Positions 26,043 through 34,527 of a stretch of DNA of 64,000 bases are shown here, piece after piece. Position 1 is the first letter of the stretch; each line of letters opens with the position of its first letter. Source of the stretch: Variovorax paradoxus B4 (GTDB lineage Bacteria; Pseudomonadota; Gammaproteobacteria; Burkholderiales; Burkholderiaceae_C); contig NC_022247.1 in NCBI RefSeq assembly GCF_000463015.1, forward strand, positions 372,001-436,000. The letters run 5' to 3'. The translations under genes and the position numbers were made by a program. The notes under the pieces were generated by a model. The model was not told where the DNA came from, searched no databases, and saw nothing but the letters and a program-made list of their open reading frames with translations.

Positions 26043-27109
26043 GCCACCACCGCCTCGTCGGCCGGCAGCAGCCGCGTGCAATGCGCGGGCCAGTCGATGC
26101 CGGCGGCATGGCCTTCGTCGAGCGCGTCGCGGCCGTCGTTGGGGCTCAGCACCATCAGATCGCCGGCGGGCGTGCCCAGGCGATAGAGCCATTGGCTGCC
26201 GAGGAAGAAGCGCTCCAGGACCTGGCCGTCGAGGCGGCCGCGGCCGGCCTCCACCAGCTGCAGTTTTTCCGGGCGAACGCTCATCAGCACCGCATCGCCC
26301 GGCATGTAGGCGGTGTCGTCGACCTCGACCGCGAGGGCGCCCACCGCCACATGGCAGCTGCGCGCGCCGCTGGCCGTGACGCGCCCGTTCAGCAGGTTGG
26401 CCTTGCCCACGAAGGTGGAAATGAAGCGCGTGCTCGGATGCTCGTACACGCGGTGCGGATGGTCGATCTGCGTGGCGCAGCCGCCTTCCATCACCACCAC
26501 GCGGTCGCTGATCGACATGGCCTCGCTCTGGTCGTGCGTGACCATCACCGTGGTGGTGCCGACCTTGCGCTGAATCTGTCGCAGCTCGAACTGCATCTCT
26601 TCGCGCAGCTTGGCATCGAGGTTGGACAGCGGTTCGTCCAGCAGCAGCACCGGCGGCTCGATCACGAGTGCGCGGGCCAGTGCCACGCGCTGGCGCTGCC
26701 CGCCCGAGAGCTCGCGCGGGTAGCGCGTGGCGTGTGCTTCCAGATGCACCAGCGCCAGCGCCTGCTTGACGCGCTCGGCACGTTCGGACTTCGGCATCTT
26801 TCGCATCTCGAGGCCGAAGCTCACGTTGTCGGCCACCGTCATGTGCGGGAACAGCGCATAGGTCTGGAACACGATGCCCAGGCCGCGCGTGTTGGCCTTG
26901 GCATGCGTGATGTCCTTGCCCGCCAGCTCGATACGCCCGCTCGACACCGCCTCGAAGCCCGCAATCATCTGCAGCGTCGTGGTCTTGCCGCAGCCCGAGG
27001 GGCCGAGCAGCGAGACGAACTCGCCCTTCTCCACCGTGAGGTTCATGGCCGACACGGCGCGCGTGGCGCCATAGAACTTGGTCACGTCGGTGAGCCGTAG
27101 GAATGACAT
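26039..27109 (-). CDS. ABC transporter ATP-binding protein (PotA-like)
   Basis: 356-aa ATPase: Walker A GPSGCGKT (about residues 36-43), signature LSGGQ, Walker B VLLLDEPLSNLD, H-loop VMVTHDQ, and a C-terminal TOBE-like regulatory domain from about 240. First gene of the seven-gene operon. ATG at 27109 (MSFLRLTDVTKF) is preferred over an upstream in-frame start because alignment to the family begins there. The promoter lies in the region shared with the divergent IclR gene. Confidence 0.92.
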   Translation of the reverse strand: MSFLRLTDVTKFYGATRAVSAMNLTVEKGEFVSLLGPSGCGKTTTLQMIAGFEAVSSGRIELAGKDITHAKANTRGLGIVFQTYALFPHMTVADNVSFGLEMRKMPKSERAERVKQALALVHLEAHATRYPRELSGGQRQRVALARALVIEPPVLLLDEPLSNLDAKLREEMQFELRQIQRKVGTTTVMVTHDQSEAMSISDRVVVMEGGCATQIDHPHRVYEHPSTRFISTFVGKANLLNGRVTASGARSCHVAVGALAVEVDDTAYMPGDAVLMSVRPEKLQLVEAGRGRLDGQVLERFFLGSQWLYRLGTPAGDLMVLSPNDGRDALDEGHAAGIDWPAHCTRLLPADEAVVA

Positions 27110-27222
27110 GGAAGGGCCTTTCTGCGGGGTCTTGATGGCGTGCAGCACCTTGGTGCACGCCGCGGACAAGAGAGAACTTTCAATTCACTCTATTGCAACG
27201 ATCGCGCCAGATCGCCTCGGGT

Positions 27223-27269
27223 ATTCCATTAATCAGAATCTTTATCCAATTTATTCCATTCAATGGAAT
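27223..27269. promoter_or_regulatory. Candidate IclR operator (palindrome plus upstream half-site)
   Basis: Perfect palindrome ATTCCATT-C-AATGGAAT at 27253-27269, with an extra ATTCCATT half-site at 27223-27230, exactly 30 bp upstream (about three helical turns). It lies in an AT-rich island (27180-27300) between the ABC/dehydrogenase operon and the IclR gene. The TTCCA/TGGAA half-sites resemble known IclR-family operators. Confidence 0.65.
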
Positions 27270-27312
27270 ATCATGCGAAAAATCGATCTCGAGAATTCCA
27301 CAGGAGCAAGGT

Positions 27313-28173
27313 ATGGAAACCCCCTCGGCAGCCAGCGGCGGCGTGCCGCGTGTCTTTTCGGTGATCCGCGCCCTCGGCGCGGTGCAGGCCGAGGGCGGCC
27401 GCGTGACCCAGATCGCACGGTCCGTGGGCCTCACGCAGGCGACCACGCACCGCCTGCTGCAATCGCTCATGGCCGAAGGCATGGTCGAGCAGGACGAGCG
27501 CAGCAAGCTCTATCGGCTGAGCATCGATTTCTTCGCGCTCGCGGCCAGCGCCGGCAACCCCGGCGACCTGCGCTCCATTTGCCGCCCCGTGCTGCTGCGC
27601 CTGTGTGCGAGCCTGGGCGACAGCATCTTTCTGCTGGCGCGCAGCGGCTTCGACGCGATCTGCCTCGACCGCAGCGAAGGCCCGTTCCCGATCCGCTCGT
27701 TCACGGGCGACATCGGCGGGCGCATCGCGCTGGGCGTGGGGCAGGGCGCGCTCGCGATCCTGGCCTTCCTGCCGGAGGCGGAGCGCGAGGAAGTGATCCG
27801 CTTCAATCTTTCGCGCGTGCGCGAGTACGGCGTGTACGACGAGGTGTACCTGCGCACCGAGATCGAGCGCGTGCGCCAGGCCGGCTACGCGGGGCGCAAC
27901 ACCGGCCTGCTCGAAGGCATGGCCGGCGTGGCGGTGCCCATCCTCGACCGCGAGGGCCGCGCGGTGGCCGCGCTCAGCGTGGGCACCATCGCCGACCGGC
28001 TCAATGCCGACCGCATGCCCACGGTGGTGGAGCTGCTCAAGCGCGAGGCGGCGGCCATCGGGCCGAAGATCAACCCCTTCGACGCGACGCTGAGGCGGCC
28101 GGCGCAAAGCCTGGCGGGTTCGCCGGCGGGGCAGCGCATCAGCCTGCCCGAGCCGCCGGGACCCGCGACCTGA
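27313..28173 (+). CDS. IclR family transcriptional regulator
   Basis: 286-aa IclR protein. It has an N-terminal winged HTH (about residues 12-75, with GRVTQIARSVGLTQATTHRLL) and an effector-binding domain. The ATG at 27313 has a strong AGGAG site; the frame continues 40 codons upstream but that part would cover the operator palindrome. Divergent from the importer/dehydrogenase operon and upstream of the ALDH gene, so it likely controls both. Inducer probably the amino or imino acid imported. Confidence 0.92.
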   Translation: METPSAASGGVPRVFSVIRALGAVQAEGGRVTQIARSVGLTQATTHRLLQSLMAEGMVEQDERSKLYRLSIDFFALAASAGNPGDLRSICRPVLLRLCASLGDSIFLLARSGFDAICLDRSEGPFPIRSFTGDIGGRIALGVGQGALAILAFLPEAEREEVIRFNLSRVREYGVYDEVYLRTEIERVRQAGYAGRNTGLLEGMAGVAVPILDREGRAVAALSVGTIADRLNADRMPTVVELLKREAAAIGPKINPFDATLRRPAQSLAGSPAGQRISLPEPPGPAT

Positions 28174-28340
28174 GGTGTTTTTTGTGCGTTGAGCGCATGA
28201 CCAGTGCGAGAGTTCATTCCTGAAACGCACCAAGTCCTTCCGTTTTTTCGCTATGCAAGCAGGCACTATTCGCAGATATTGAGCCGTTGCCGCGTCGCCT
28301 TCCCTTCGTTTTGTTCTCTCTTCTCCCCGCCGGAGCGTCC

Positions 28341-29879
28341 ATGCCAGAAGCCCAAGCCCCCCTTTCCGTTGCCGCCGAAATCGAGCCGTTGCTGCAGCGC
28401 CTCGGCGTTCCGAGCTCCGCCCATACCGGCGGCGAGCTCGCGGTGCGTTCGCCGGTCACGGGCGAGGTGATTGCGCAGGTGCCGCAGACCACCGCCGCCG
28501 AAGCGGCCGCGGCCATCGGCCACGCGCACGAGGCCTTCAAGGCGTGGCGCAGCGTGCCGGCGCCGCGCCGCGGCGAACTGGTGCGCCTGCTGGGCGAAGA
28601 ACTGCGCACCGCCAAGGCCGACCTCGGCCGCCTCGTCACGCTCGAGGCCGGCAAGATTCCGTCCGAAGGCGCGGGCGAAGTGCAGGAAATGATCGACATC
28701 TGCGACTTCGCGGTCGGCCTCTCGCGCCAGCTCTACGGCCTCACGCTCGCCACCGAGCGCGCCGAGCACCGCATGATGGAAACCTGGCATCCGCTGGGCG
28801 TGTGCGGCGTGATCTCGGCCTTCAACTTTCCGGTGGCCGTGTGGTCGTGGAACGCGGCGCTGGCGCTGGTCTGCGGCGATTCGGTGGTGTGGAAGCCGTC
28901 CGAAAAAACGCCGCTCACCGCGCTGGCCGTGCATGCCATTGCGCAGCGCGCCCTCGCGCGTTTCGGCGATGCGCCCGAAGGCCTGCTCGGCCTGCTGCTG
29001 GGCCAGCGCGACATCGGCGAGGTGCTGGTCGACGACCACCGGGTGCCGATTCTCTCGGCCACCGGCTCCACCGCGATGGGCCGGCAGGTGGGCCCGAAGC
29101 TGGCCGCGCGCTTCGCGCGTGCCATTCTCGAACTCGGCGGCAACAACGCGGCCATCGTCACGCCCTCGGCCGACCTCGACCTCACGCTGCGCGCCATCGC
29201 GTTCTCGGCCATGGGCACGGCCGGCCAGCGCTGCACCACGCTGCGCCGGCTGTTCGTGCACGACAGCGTGTACGACGCGCTGGTGCCCAAGCTCGCCAAG
29301 GTGTACGGCAACGTGCAGGTGGGCGATCCGCGCGAGGCCGGCACGCTGGTCGGTCCGCTGATCGACCGCGCGGCGTTCGACGGCATGCAGAAGGCCCTGG
29401 GCGAAAGCCGCGAGATCGGCGCCACGGTGCATGGCGGCCAGCGCGTGGAGGGCATCGGTACCCAAGACGCCTTCTACGTGCGCCCCGCATTGGTCGAACT
29501 GAAGTCGCACGGCGGCCCGGTGCTGCGCGAGACCTTCGCGCCCATTCTCTATGTGGTGCGCTACACCTCGCTCGACGACGCCATCGAATGGCACAACGCC
29601 GTGGGCGCGGGCCTGTCGTCGTCGATCTTCACGCTCAACGTGCGCGAGGCCGAGCGCTTCCTGTCGAGCGCGGGCTCGGACTGCGGCATTGCCAACGTCA
29701 ACATCGGCCCGAGCGGCGCCGAGATCGGCGGCGCCTTCGGTGGCGAGAAGGAAACCGGCGGCGGACGCGAAGCCGGCTCCGACAGCTGGAAGGCGTACAT
29801 GCGCCGCGCCACCAACACCATCAACTACTCGACCGCGTTGCCGCTCGCCCAGGGCGTGACCTTCGAGATCAACGACTGA
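28341..29879 (+). CDS. amaB: ALDH7-type aldehyde dehydrogenase (L-piperidine-6-carboxylate / aminoadipate-semialdehyde dehydrogenase)
   Basis: 512-aa NAD-dependent aldehyde dehydrogenase of the antiquitin/AmaB type. Catalytic Cys298 lies in GTAGQRCTTLRR, general base Glu264 in ELGGNNA; both motifs are characteristic of ALDH7. The family oxidises 2-aminoadipate 6-semialdehyde (in equilibrium with piperideine-6-carboxylate) in lysine and pipecolate breakdown. With a three-component imino-acid dehydrogenase and aminotransferase nearby, a lysine/pipecolate route is suggested. Start at 28341 behind GGAGCG; an ATG-like upstream start 54 bp earlier is less likely. Confidence 0.88.
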   Translation: MPEAQAPLSVAAEIEPLLQRLGVPSSAHTGGELAVRSPVTGEVIAQVPQTTAAEAAAAIGHAHEAFKAWRSVPAPRRGELVRLLGEELRTAKADLGRLVTLEAGKIPSEGAGEVQEMIDICDFAVGLSRQLYGLTLATERAEHRMMETWHPLGVCGVISAFNFPVAVWSWNAALALVCGDSVVWKPSEKTPLTALAVHAIAQRALARFGDAPEGLLGLLLGQRDIGEVLVDDHRVPILSATGSTAMGRQVGPKLAARFARAILELGGNNAAIVTPSADLDLTLRAIAFSAMGTAGQRCTTLRRLFVHDSVYDALVPKLAKVYGNVQVGDPREAGTLVGPLIDRAAFDGMQKALGESREIGATVHGGQRVEGIGTQDAFYVRPALVELKSHGGPVLRETFAPILYVVRYTSLDDAIEWHNAVGAGLSSSIFTLNVREAERFLSSAGSDCGIANVNIGPSGAEIGGAFGGEKETGGGREAGSDSWKAYMRRATNTINYSTALPLAQGVTFEIND

Positions 29880-29976
29880 CCGACTCCGGCCTTCTGTTCT
29901 TGCCGCGCGGCGTTTCGCCGCAGCGGCGGGGCAGCGGCCGTGCGTGCCCAAGAAAAACAACCAGGAGACAGAGAAC

Positions 29977-30882
29977 ATGAAGATGCAATTGAAGACCCTC
30001 GTCACCGCCGCCGCGCTGCTCGCGCTCGCCCTCGGCGCCGCCGCGCAGCAGGCCCCCGCCGGCGGCACGCTCGACAAGATCAGGAGCAGCGGCCGCGCCG
30101 TGCTCGGCGTGCGCGAGGCCTCGCCGCCCATGGCCTACATGCTGGGCGCGAACGACAAATACGTGGGCTATCACGTCGAGCTGTGCGAGCGCGTGCTGAA
30201 GGACATCGCGCCCTCGGCCAGGCTCGAATACATGGCCGTGACCGCGCAGAACACCATCCCGCTGGTGCAGAACGGCACGCTCGACATCGGCTGCGGCCCC
30301 ACCACCAACAACACCGCGCGCCAGCAGCAGGTGGCGTTCGCGCTCACCACCTATGTGAGCGAGGTGCGCATGGCCACGCGGGTCGATTCGGGCATCAGCT
30401 CGCTCGACCAGCTGGCGGGCCGCACCGTGTCGGCTTCCACCGGCACCACCGCCGTGCAGCTGCTGCGCAAGCGCGAGCGCGCGCAGAACACCACCATCAC
30501 CACGATGCTCGGCAAGGACCACCTCGAAAGCTTCCTGCTGATGGAGTCGGGCCGCGCCGATGCCTTCGTGCTCGACGACAACCTGCTCGCCGGCATCATC
30601 GCGAACGCGAAGAACCCGTCGGCCTACCGCATCGTGGGCGATGCGCTGGGCTCCGAGCCGATCGCGCTGCTGTTCCGCAAGGACGACCCGGCCTTCAAGG
30701 CCGCGGTGGACGACGCGCTGCGCCGCCTCATGAAGAGCGGCGAGCTCGAGAAGATCTACACCAGGTGGTTCGTCGCGCCGATTCCGCCGAAGAACACCAG
30801 CCTGAACCTGCCGATGAGCGCGGCGCTGAAGCAGCTCATCGCCGAACCCAACGACAAGCCGCTGGAGGCCTACGCGAAGTGA
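29977..30882 (+). CDS. Amino-acid ABC transporter periplasmic binding protein (family 3)
   Basis: 301-aa solute-binding protein of the polar amino-acid type. Signal peptide at residues 1-22 (MKMQLKTLVTAAALLALALG), then the bilobed fold with GRAVLGVREASPPMAY and GTLDIGCGPTTNNTARQQQV. No cognate permease or ATPase follows, so it may share another importer. A strong AGGAGA site precedes the start. Its stop overlaps the GTG start of the aminotransferase gene. Confidence 0.9.
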   Translation: MKMQLKTLVTAAALLALALGAAAQQAPAGGTLDKIRSSGRAVLGVREASPPMAYMLGANDKYVGYHVELCERVLKDIAPSARLEYMAVTAQNTIPLVQNGTLDIGCGPTTNNTARQQQVAFALTTYVSEVRMATRVDSGISSLDQLAGRTVSASTGTTAVQLLRKRERAQNTTITTMLGKDHLESFLLMESGRADAFVLDDNLLAGIIANAKNPSAYRIVGDALGSEPIALLFRKDDPAFKAAVDDALRRLMKSGELEKIYTRWFVAPIPPKNTSLNLPMSAALKQLIAEPNDKPLEAYAK

Positions 30883-32120
30883 CATCCGCCGTTCTCGATC
30901 CCGCGCTTTCGACTTCCGCGTTCGAGCCCGCGCAGCGCGTGCGCGCCATCGGGGTTTCGGAAATCCTGCGCATCACCGACCATGCCAACGCACTCAAGCG
31001 TGCCGGCCGGCCGGTGATCGTGCTGGGCGCGGGCGAGCCGGACTTCGATACGCCCGAGCACATCCGCGCCGCCGCGGCCCGCGCCATGGAGCGCGGCGAC
31101 ACGCGCTACACCGTGCTCGACGGCAGCCCGGCCATGAAGGCCGCGGTGCAACTCAAGTTCAGGCGCGACAACGCACTCGACTTTGCACTCGATGAGATCA
31201 GCGTGGGCGCTGGCGCCAAGCAGGTGATCTTCAACGCGCTGATGGCCAGCCTGGATCCGGGCGACGAGGTGATCCTGCCCGCGCCCTACTGGACCTCCTA
31301 CGCCGACATCGTGCAGATCTGCGGCGGCGTGCCGGTGAGCGTGCCCTGCAGCGAGGCCAACGGCTTCAGGCTGGATGCCGCACAGCTCGAGTCGGCCATC
31401 ACGCCGCGCACGCGTTGGCTCTTCCTGAACTCGCCGTCGAACCCGAGCGGCGCGGCCTACAGCGCGGCGCAGCTCGCGCCGCTGTGCGAGGTGCTGCTGC
31501 GGCATCCGTCGGTGTGGGTGCTGGCGGACGACATCTACGAACACATCCTCTACGACGGACTCGCGTTCGCCACGCCGGCGGCCGTGGAGCCCCGGCTGCG
31601 CGACCGCACGCTGACGGTGAACGGCGTGTCCAAGGCCTATGCAATGACCGGCTGGCGCGTGGGCTACGGCGCAGGGCCGCGCGCGCTGATCGCGGCCATG
31701 GCGGTGGTGCAGAGCCAGTCGACCTCGTGCCCGTCGTCGGTGAGCCAGGCCGCTGCGATCGAGGCGCTGACCGGGCCCCAGGACATCGTGGCCGAGCGGC
31801 GCGACGACTTCCAGGCACGGCGCGACTTCGTGGTGGCCGCACTGAACCGCGCACCGGGCCTGCATTGCCGCATGCCCGAGGGCGCTTTCTATACTTTTGC
31901 CAGCTGCGCGGGCCTGCTCGGGCGGCGCACCCGGGGCGGGACGCTGCTGCAGACCGACAGCGATTTCTGCAGCTACCTGCTGCAGGACTACGAAGTGGCG
32001 GTGGTGCCGGGCAGCGTGTTCGGGCTGGCGCCGTATTTCCGCATTTCGTATGCCACGTCGATGGCGCAGCTCGAGGAGGCGTGTGCGCGCATTGCGTCGG
32101 CATGCGAAGCTCTCACATGA
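30879..32120 (+). CDS. PLP-dependent aminotransferase (class I/II fold)
   Basis: 413-aa fold-type I aminotransferase. The PLP lysine is K252 in VNGVSKAYAMTGWRVGYG; the N-terminal GAGEPDFDTPEHI and NSPSNPSG motifs match the aspartate-aminotransferase subfamily. Start is a GTG that overlaps the preceding TGA (GTGA), implying coupling. Likely transaminates 2-aminoadipate or a related amino acid if the lysine/pipecolate interpretation is right; aromatic amino acids are an alternative. Confidence 0.88.
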   Translation: MTSAVLDPALSTSAFEPAQRVRAIGVSEILRITDHANALKRAGRPVIVLGAGEPDFDTPEHIRAAAARAMERGDTRYTVLDGSPAMKAAVQLKFRRDNALDFALDEISVGAGAKQVIFNALMASLDPGDEVILPAPYWTSYADIVQICGGVPVSVPCSEANGFRLDAAQLESAITPRTRWLFLNSPSNPSGAAYSAAQLAPLCEVLLRHPSVWVLADDIYEHILYDGLAFATPAAVEPRLRDRTLTVNGVSKAYAMTGWRVGYGAGPRALIAAMAVVQSQSTSCPSSVSQAAAIEALTGPQDIVAERRDDFQARRDFVVAALNRAPGLHCRMPEGAFYTFASCAGLLGRRTRGGTLLQTDSDFCSYLLQDYEVAVVPGSVFGLAPYFRISYATSMAQLEEACARIASACEALT

Positions 32121-32139
32121 ATTTCTGATTGGACACAGC

Positions 32140-33813
32140 ATGACTTCTTCCCGCACCGGCGGCCAGATCCTGGTCGACCAGCTCATCACCCATGGCGTCA
32201 AGCAGCTCTTCTGCGTGCCCGGTGAAAGCTTTCTGGCCGTGCTCGACGCGCTGCATGACGCATCCATCGACGTGACCGTGTGCCGCCAGGAAGGCGGCGC
32301 CACGATGATGGCGGAGGCGCAGGGCAAGCTCACCGGCAAGCCCGGTGTCTGCTTCGTCACGCGCGGCCCGGGTGCCACCAATGCGGCGGCCGGCGTGCAC
32401 ATTGCGCACCAGGATTCGACGCCGCTGCTGCTGTTCGTGGGCCAGGTCGCGCGCGAGGCGCTGGGCCGCGAAGCCTTCCAGGAACTGGACTATGGCGCGG
32501 TGTTTGGCACCATGGCCAAGTGGGTGGTGCAGATCGACGATCCGGCGCGCGTGCCCGAGCTGGTCTCGCGGGCCTTCCACGTCGCCACCTCGGGCCGGCC
32601 GGGTCCGGTGGTGATCGCGCTGCCCGAAGACATGCTGACCGAAGCCGCCACGGTGGCCGATGCGCAGCCCTGTGCGGTGGTCGAGACCCATCCGGGCGCG
32701 GCGCAGATCGCCGAACTGCAGCAGCGCCTGTCGCAGGCCGAGCGTCCCGTGGTCATCCTGGGCGGCAGCCGCTGGTCCGAGGCTGCCACGCAGCAGTTCG
32801 CGGCTTTCGCCGAGGCGTTCTCGCTGCCGGTGTACTGCTCGTTCCGCCGCCAGATGCTGCTGTCGGCCGAGCATCCTTGCTACGCGGGCGACCTGGGCCT
32901 GGGCGCGAATCCGCGCATGCTCGAGCGCATCCGCAACGCCGACCTGGTGCTGTTGGTGGGCGGGCGCCTGTCGGAAGTGCCGTCGCAGGGCTATGAACTG
33001 CTCGCCATCCCGCAGCCGAAGCAGGCGCTGGTGCATGTGCACGCCGATGCCGACGAACTCGGCAAGCTCTACCGTCCGACGCAGGGCATCCACGCCACGC
33101 CGCAGGCTTTCGCCGAAGCCGTGTCCGCGCTGCGCCCAGCCTCGCCGCCCGTCTGGCAGGCCGAGACGAAGGCCGCGCGCGAAGACTTCCTGCGCTGGAG
33201 CGATCCGGCCCCCATCCGCATTCCCGGCCCGCTGCAGATGGGCGAGGTCATGCAGCACCTGCGCGAGGTGCTGCCGGCCGACACCATCTTTTGCAACGGC
33301 GCGGGCAACTTCGCGACCTGGGTGCACCGGTTCTGGCCGTTCCGCGCGTTTGCGAGCCAGCTGGCGCCCACCAGCGGATCGATGGGCTACGGCCTGCCGG
33401 CCGGCGTGGGCGCCAAGCGGCTGTGGCCGCAGCGCGAGGTGGTGGTGTTTGCGGGCGACGGCGATTTCATGATGCACGGGCAGGAGTTCGCCACCGCGGT
33501 GCAGTACGGCCTGCCGATCCTCGTGGTGCTGCTCGACAACGCCATGTACGGCACCATCCGCATGCACCAGGAAAAGCACTACCCGGGCCGCGTGAGCGCC
33601 ACGCAGCTCAGGAATCCCGACTTCCGCGGCTATGCCGAGGTGTTCGGCGGCCACGGCGAGCGCGTGGCCAGCACCGCGGAGTTCGGCCCCGCGCTGGCGC
33701 GTGCCCGCGCGAGCGGCAAGCCCGCGATCCTGCATTGCCTGCTCGATCCGGAAGCCATCACGCCGGGCAGCACGCTCCAGTCGATCCGCAAGGCCGCTCT
33801 CGCTGCTGGCTGA
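32140..33813 (+). CDS. Thiamine-diphosphate-dependent enzyme (acetolactate-synthase-like)
   Basis: 557-aa ThDP enzyme with three domains. Catalytic Glu51 lies in CRQEGGATMM; the ThDP/Mg motif begins GDGDFMMHGQEF at about residue 439 and ends in LLDNAMYGTI. The FAD region of true acetolactate synthase is not obvious, and no small subunit (ilvH) follows, so biosynthetic IlvB is unlikely. It may be a 2-oxoacid decarboxylase or carboligase acting after the aminotransferase 20 bp upstream. Ends 6 bp from a convergent small gene. Confidence 0.85.
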   Translation: MTSSRTGGQILVDQLITHGVKQLFCVPGESFLAVLDALHDASIDVTVCRQEGGATMMAEAQGKLTGKPGVCFVTRGPGATNAAAGVHIAHQDSTPLLLFVGQVAREALGREAFQELDYGAVFGTMAKWVVQIDDPARVPELVSRAFHVATSGRPGPVVIALPEDMLTEAATVADAQPCAVVETHPGAAQIAELQQRLSQAERPVVILGGSRWSEAATQQFAAFAEAFSLPVYCSFRRQMLLSAEHPCYAGDLGLGANPRMLERIRNADLVLLVGGRLSEVPSQGYELLAIPQPKQALVHVHADADELGKLYRPTQGIHATPQAFAEAVSALRPASPPVWQAETKAAREDFLRWSDPAPIRIPGPLQMGEVMQHLREVLPADTIFCNGAGNFATWVHRFWPFRAFASQLAPTSGSMGYGLPAGVGAKRLWPQREVVVFAGDGDFMMHGQEFATAVQYGLPILVVLLDNAMYGTIRMHQEKHYPGRVSATQLRNPDFRGYAEVFGGHGERVASTAEFGPALARARASGKPAILHCLLDPEAITPGSTLQSIRKAALAAG

Positions 33814-33819
33814 AGAAGA

Positions 33820-34119
33820 TCAGCGCAGCCCGTCCGCATAGCGCGGCAGCGGGTTCGGCGAATTGCCGTCGGGCGTACGCGCCGCCAGCCGTGCGGCGCG
33901 CGCCAGCGGCTCCATGGCCTGCTCCAGGCGGGTGGCGAGCAGGTACAGATCCTCGTCCTTGGTCTCGACGGCGTGCGCGCGCGTCATGCGCACGATCTCC
34001 GCGGCGTACTCCGCATTGGTGGCCATCCATTCGGTGTCGGTCACGCGCCCGTGCTTTCGCCTGAGGGCCACGTGCAGGCGCGCGGCCAGGGCGATGCGTT
34101 CGCTTTCGGACATGGACAT
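33820..34119 (-). CDS. Hypothetical small protein (99 aa)
   Basis: Charged, probably helical cytosolic protein of 99 residues beginning MSMSESERIALAARLHVALRRKHGR. The start at 34119 is chosen because GGAGAC lies at the right distance; an in-frame ATG four codons upstream lacks a site. No domain recognised. It is convergent with the ThDP gene and isolated on its strand. Confidence 0.65.
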   Translation of the reverse strand: MSMSESERIALAARLHVALRRKHGRVTDTEWMATNAEYAAEIVRMTRAHAVETKDEDLYLLATRLEQAMEPLARAARLAARTPDGNSPNPLPRYADGLR

Positions 34120-34261
34120 GACGGTCTCCATGGATGGATCAAGCGTTAGCGTGCACAAGTCATGCCATGCCGTTAACGGTCCGAAACACTTTGGTTTGCG
34201 AACAGGCCCTTGGAGGTAAGGCAAAGCGGGTAATTCCCAATGCACTGGGGCGGTGCACCGC

Positions 34262-34410
34262 CTAAAGTCTGCCCACTCGCGAACGGGCCCAGCTCGTACT
34301 GCCGAGGGTCCGAGGAGACAAATTCGGTCTACAACAAAAATTCTTCAAGGCTTCCGATCGAGAAGCCGTGCTGAACTTGAAAAGGCGCCGCTGGTCGGCG
34401 CCTTTTTTTT
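34262..34410 (+). ncRNA. Candidate small RNA ending in an intrinsic terminator
   Basis: A rightward terminator with no gene upstream of it on the same strand implies a non-coding transcript. The segment has a GGCTTC-cgatcga-GAAGCC hairpin followed 10-15 nt later by the terminator stem, a layout typical of Hfq-type sRNAs. The 5' end is a guess; no convincing promoter was identified. Confidence 0.35.
34381..34410 (+). terminator. Strong intrinsic terminator
   Basis: Perfect 9-bp stem AAAGGCGCC / GGCGCCTTT, 7-nt loop, eight T residues in total from the stem end. Reads rightward, yet the nearest gene to its left lies on the other strand. Confidence 0.85.
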
Positions 34411-34527
34411 GCCCGCCGCAGCCCGCCCATCGAGGCATTTTCCTCTGGCCGAAGAGGACTCTTGCGCCTGTCCCGCTTCTGGTTGAAGCTCCTTTTTTGA
34501 TAGCAATCCGGGTGCGACAATCCCGCC

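Larger units (their letters stand above)
34120..34527. other. Intergenic region of about 400 bp with palindromes and no supported CDS
   Basis: Contains CCGTTAACGG (34170-34179), the 14-bp palindrome GGCGGTGCACCGCC (34249-34262), a hairpin GGCTTC...GAAGCC near 34352-34370 and a strong intrinsic terminator (34381-34410). The left part carries the leader of the leftward 99-aa gene, and the right part the leader of the TSUP gene. No protein-coding frame with credible codon usage. Confidence 0.6.

Noticed and set aside
32140-33813. Acetolactate synthase large subunit (ilvB) for valine/isoleucine synthesis
   Set aside because: No ilvH or ilvC neighbour and catabolic context; kept as a general ThDP enzyme.
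34253-34486. Small rightward ORF (77 codons)
   Set aside because: Runs through the terminator stem and U-tract; R/S/P-rich with no ribosome site.
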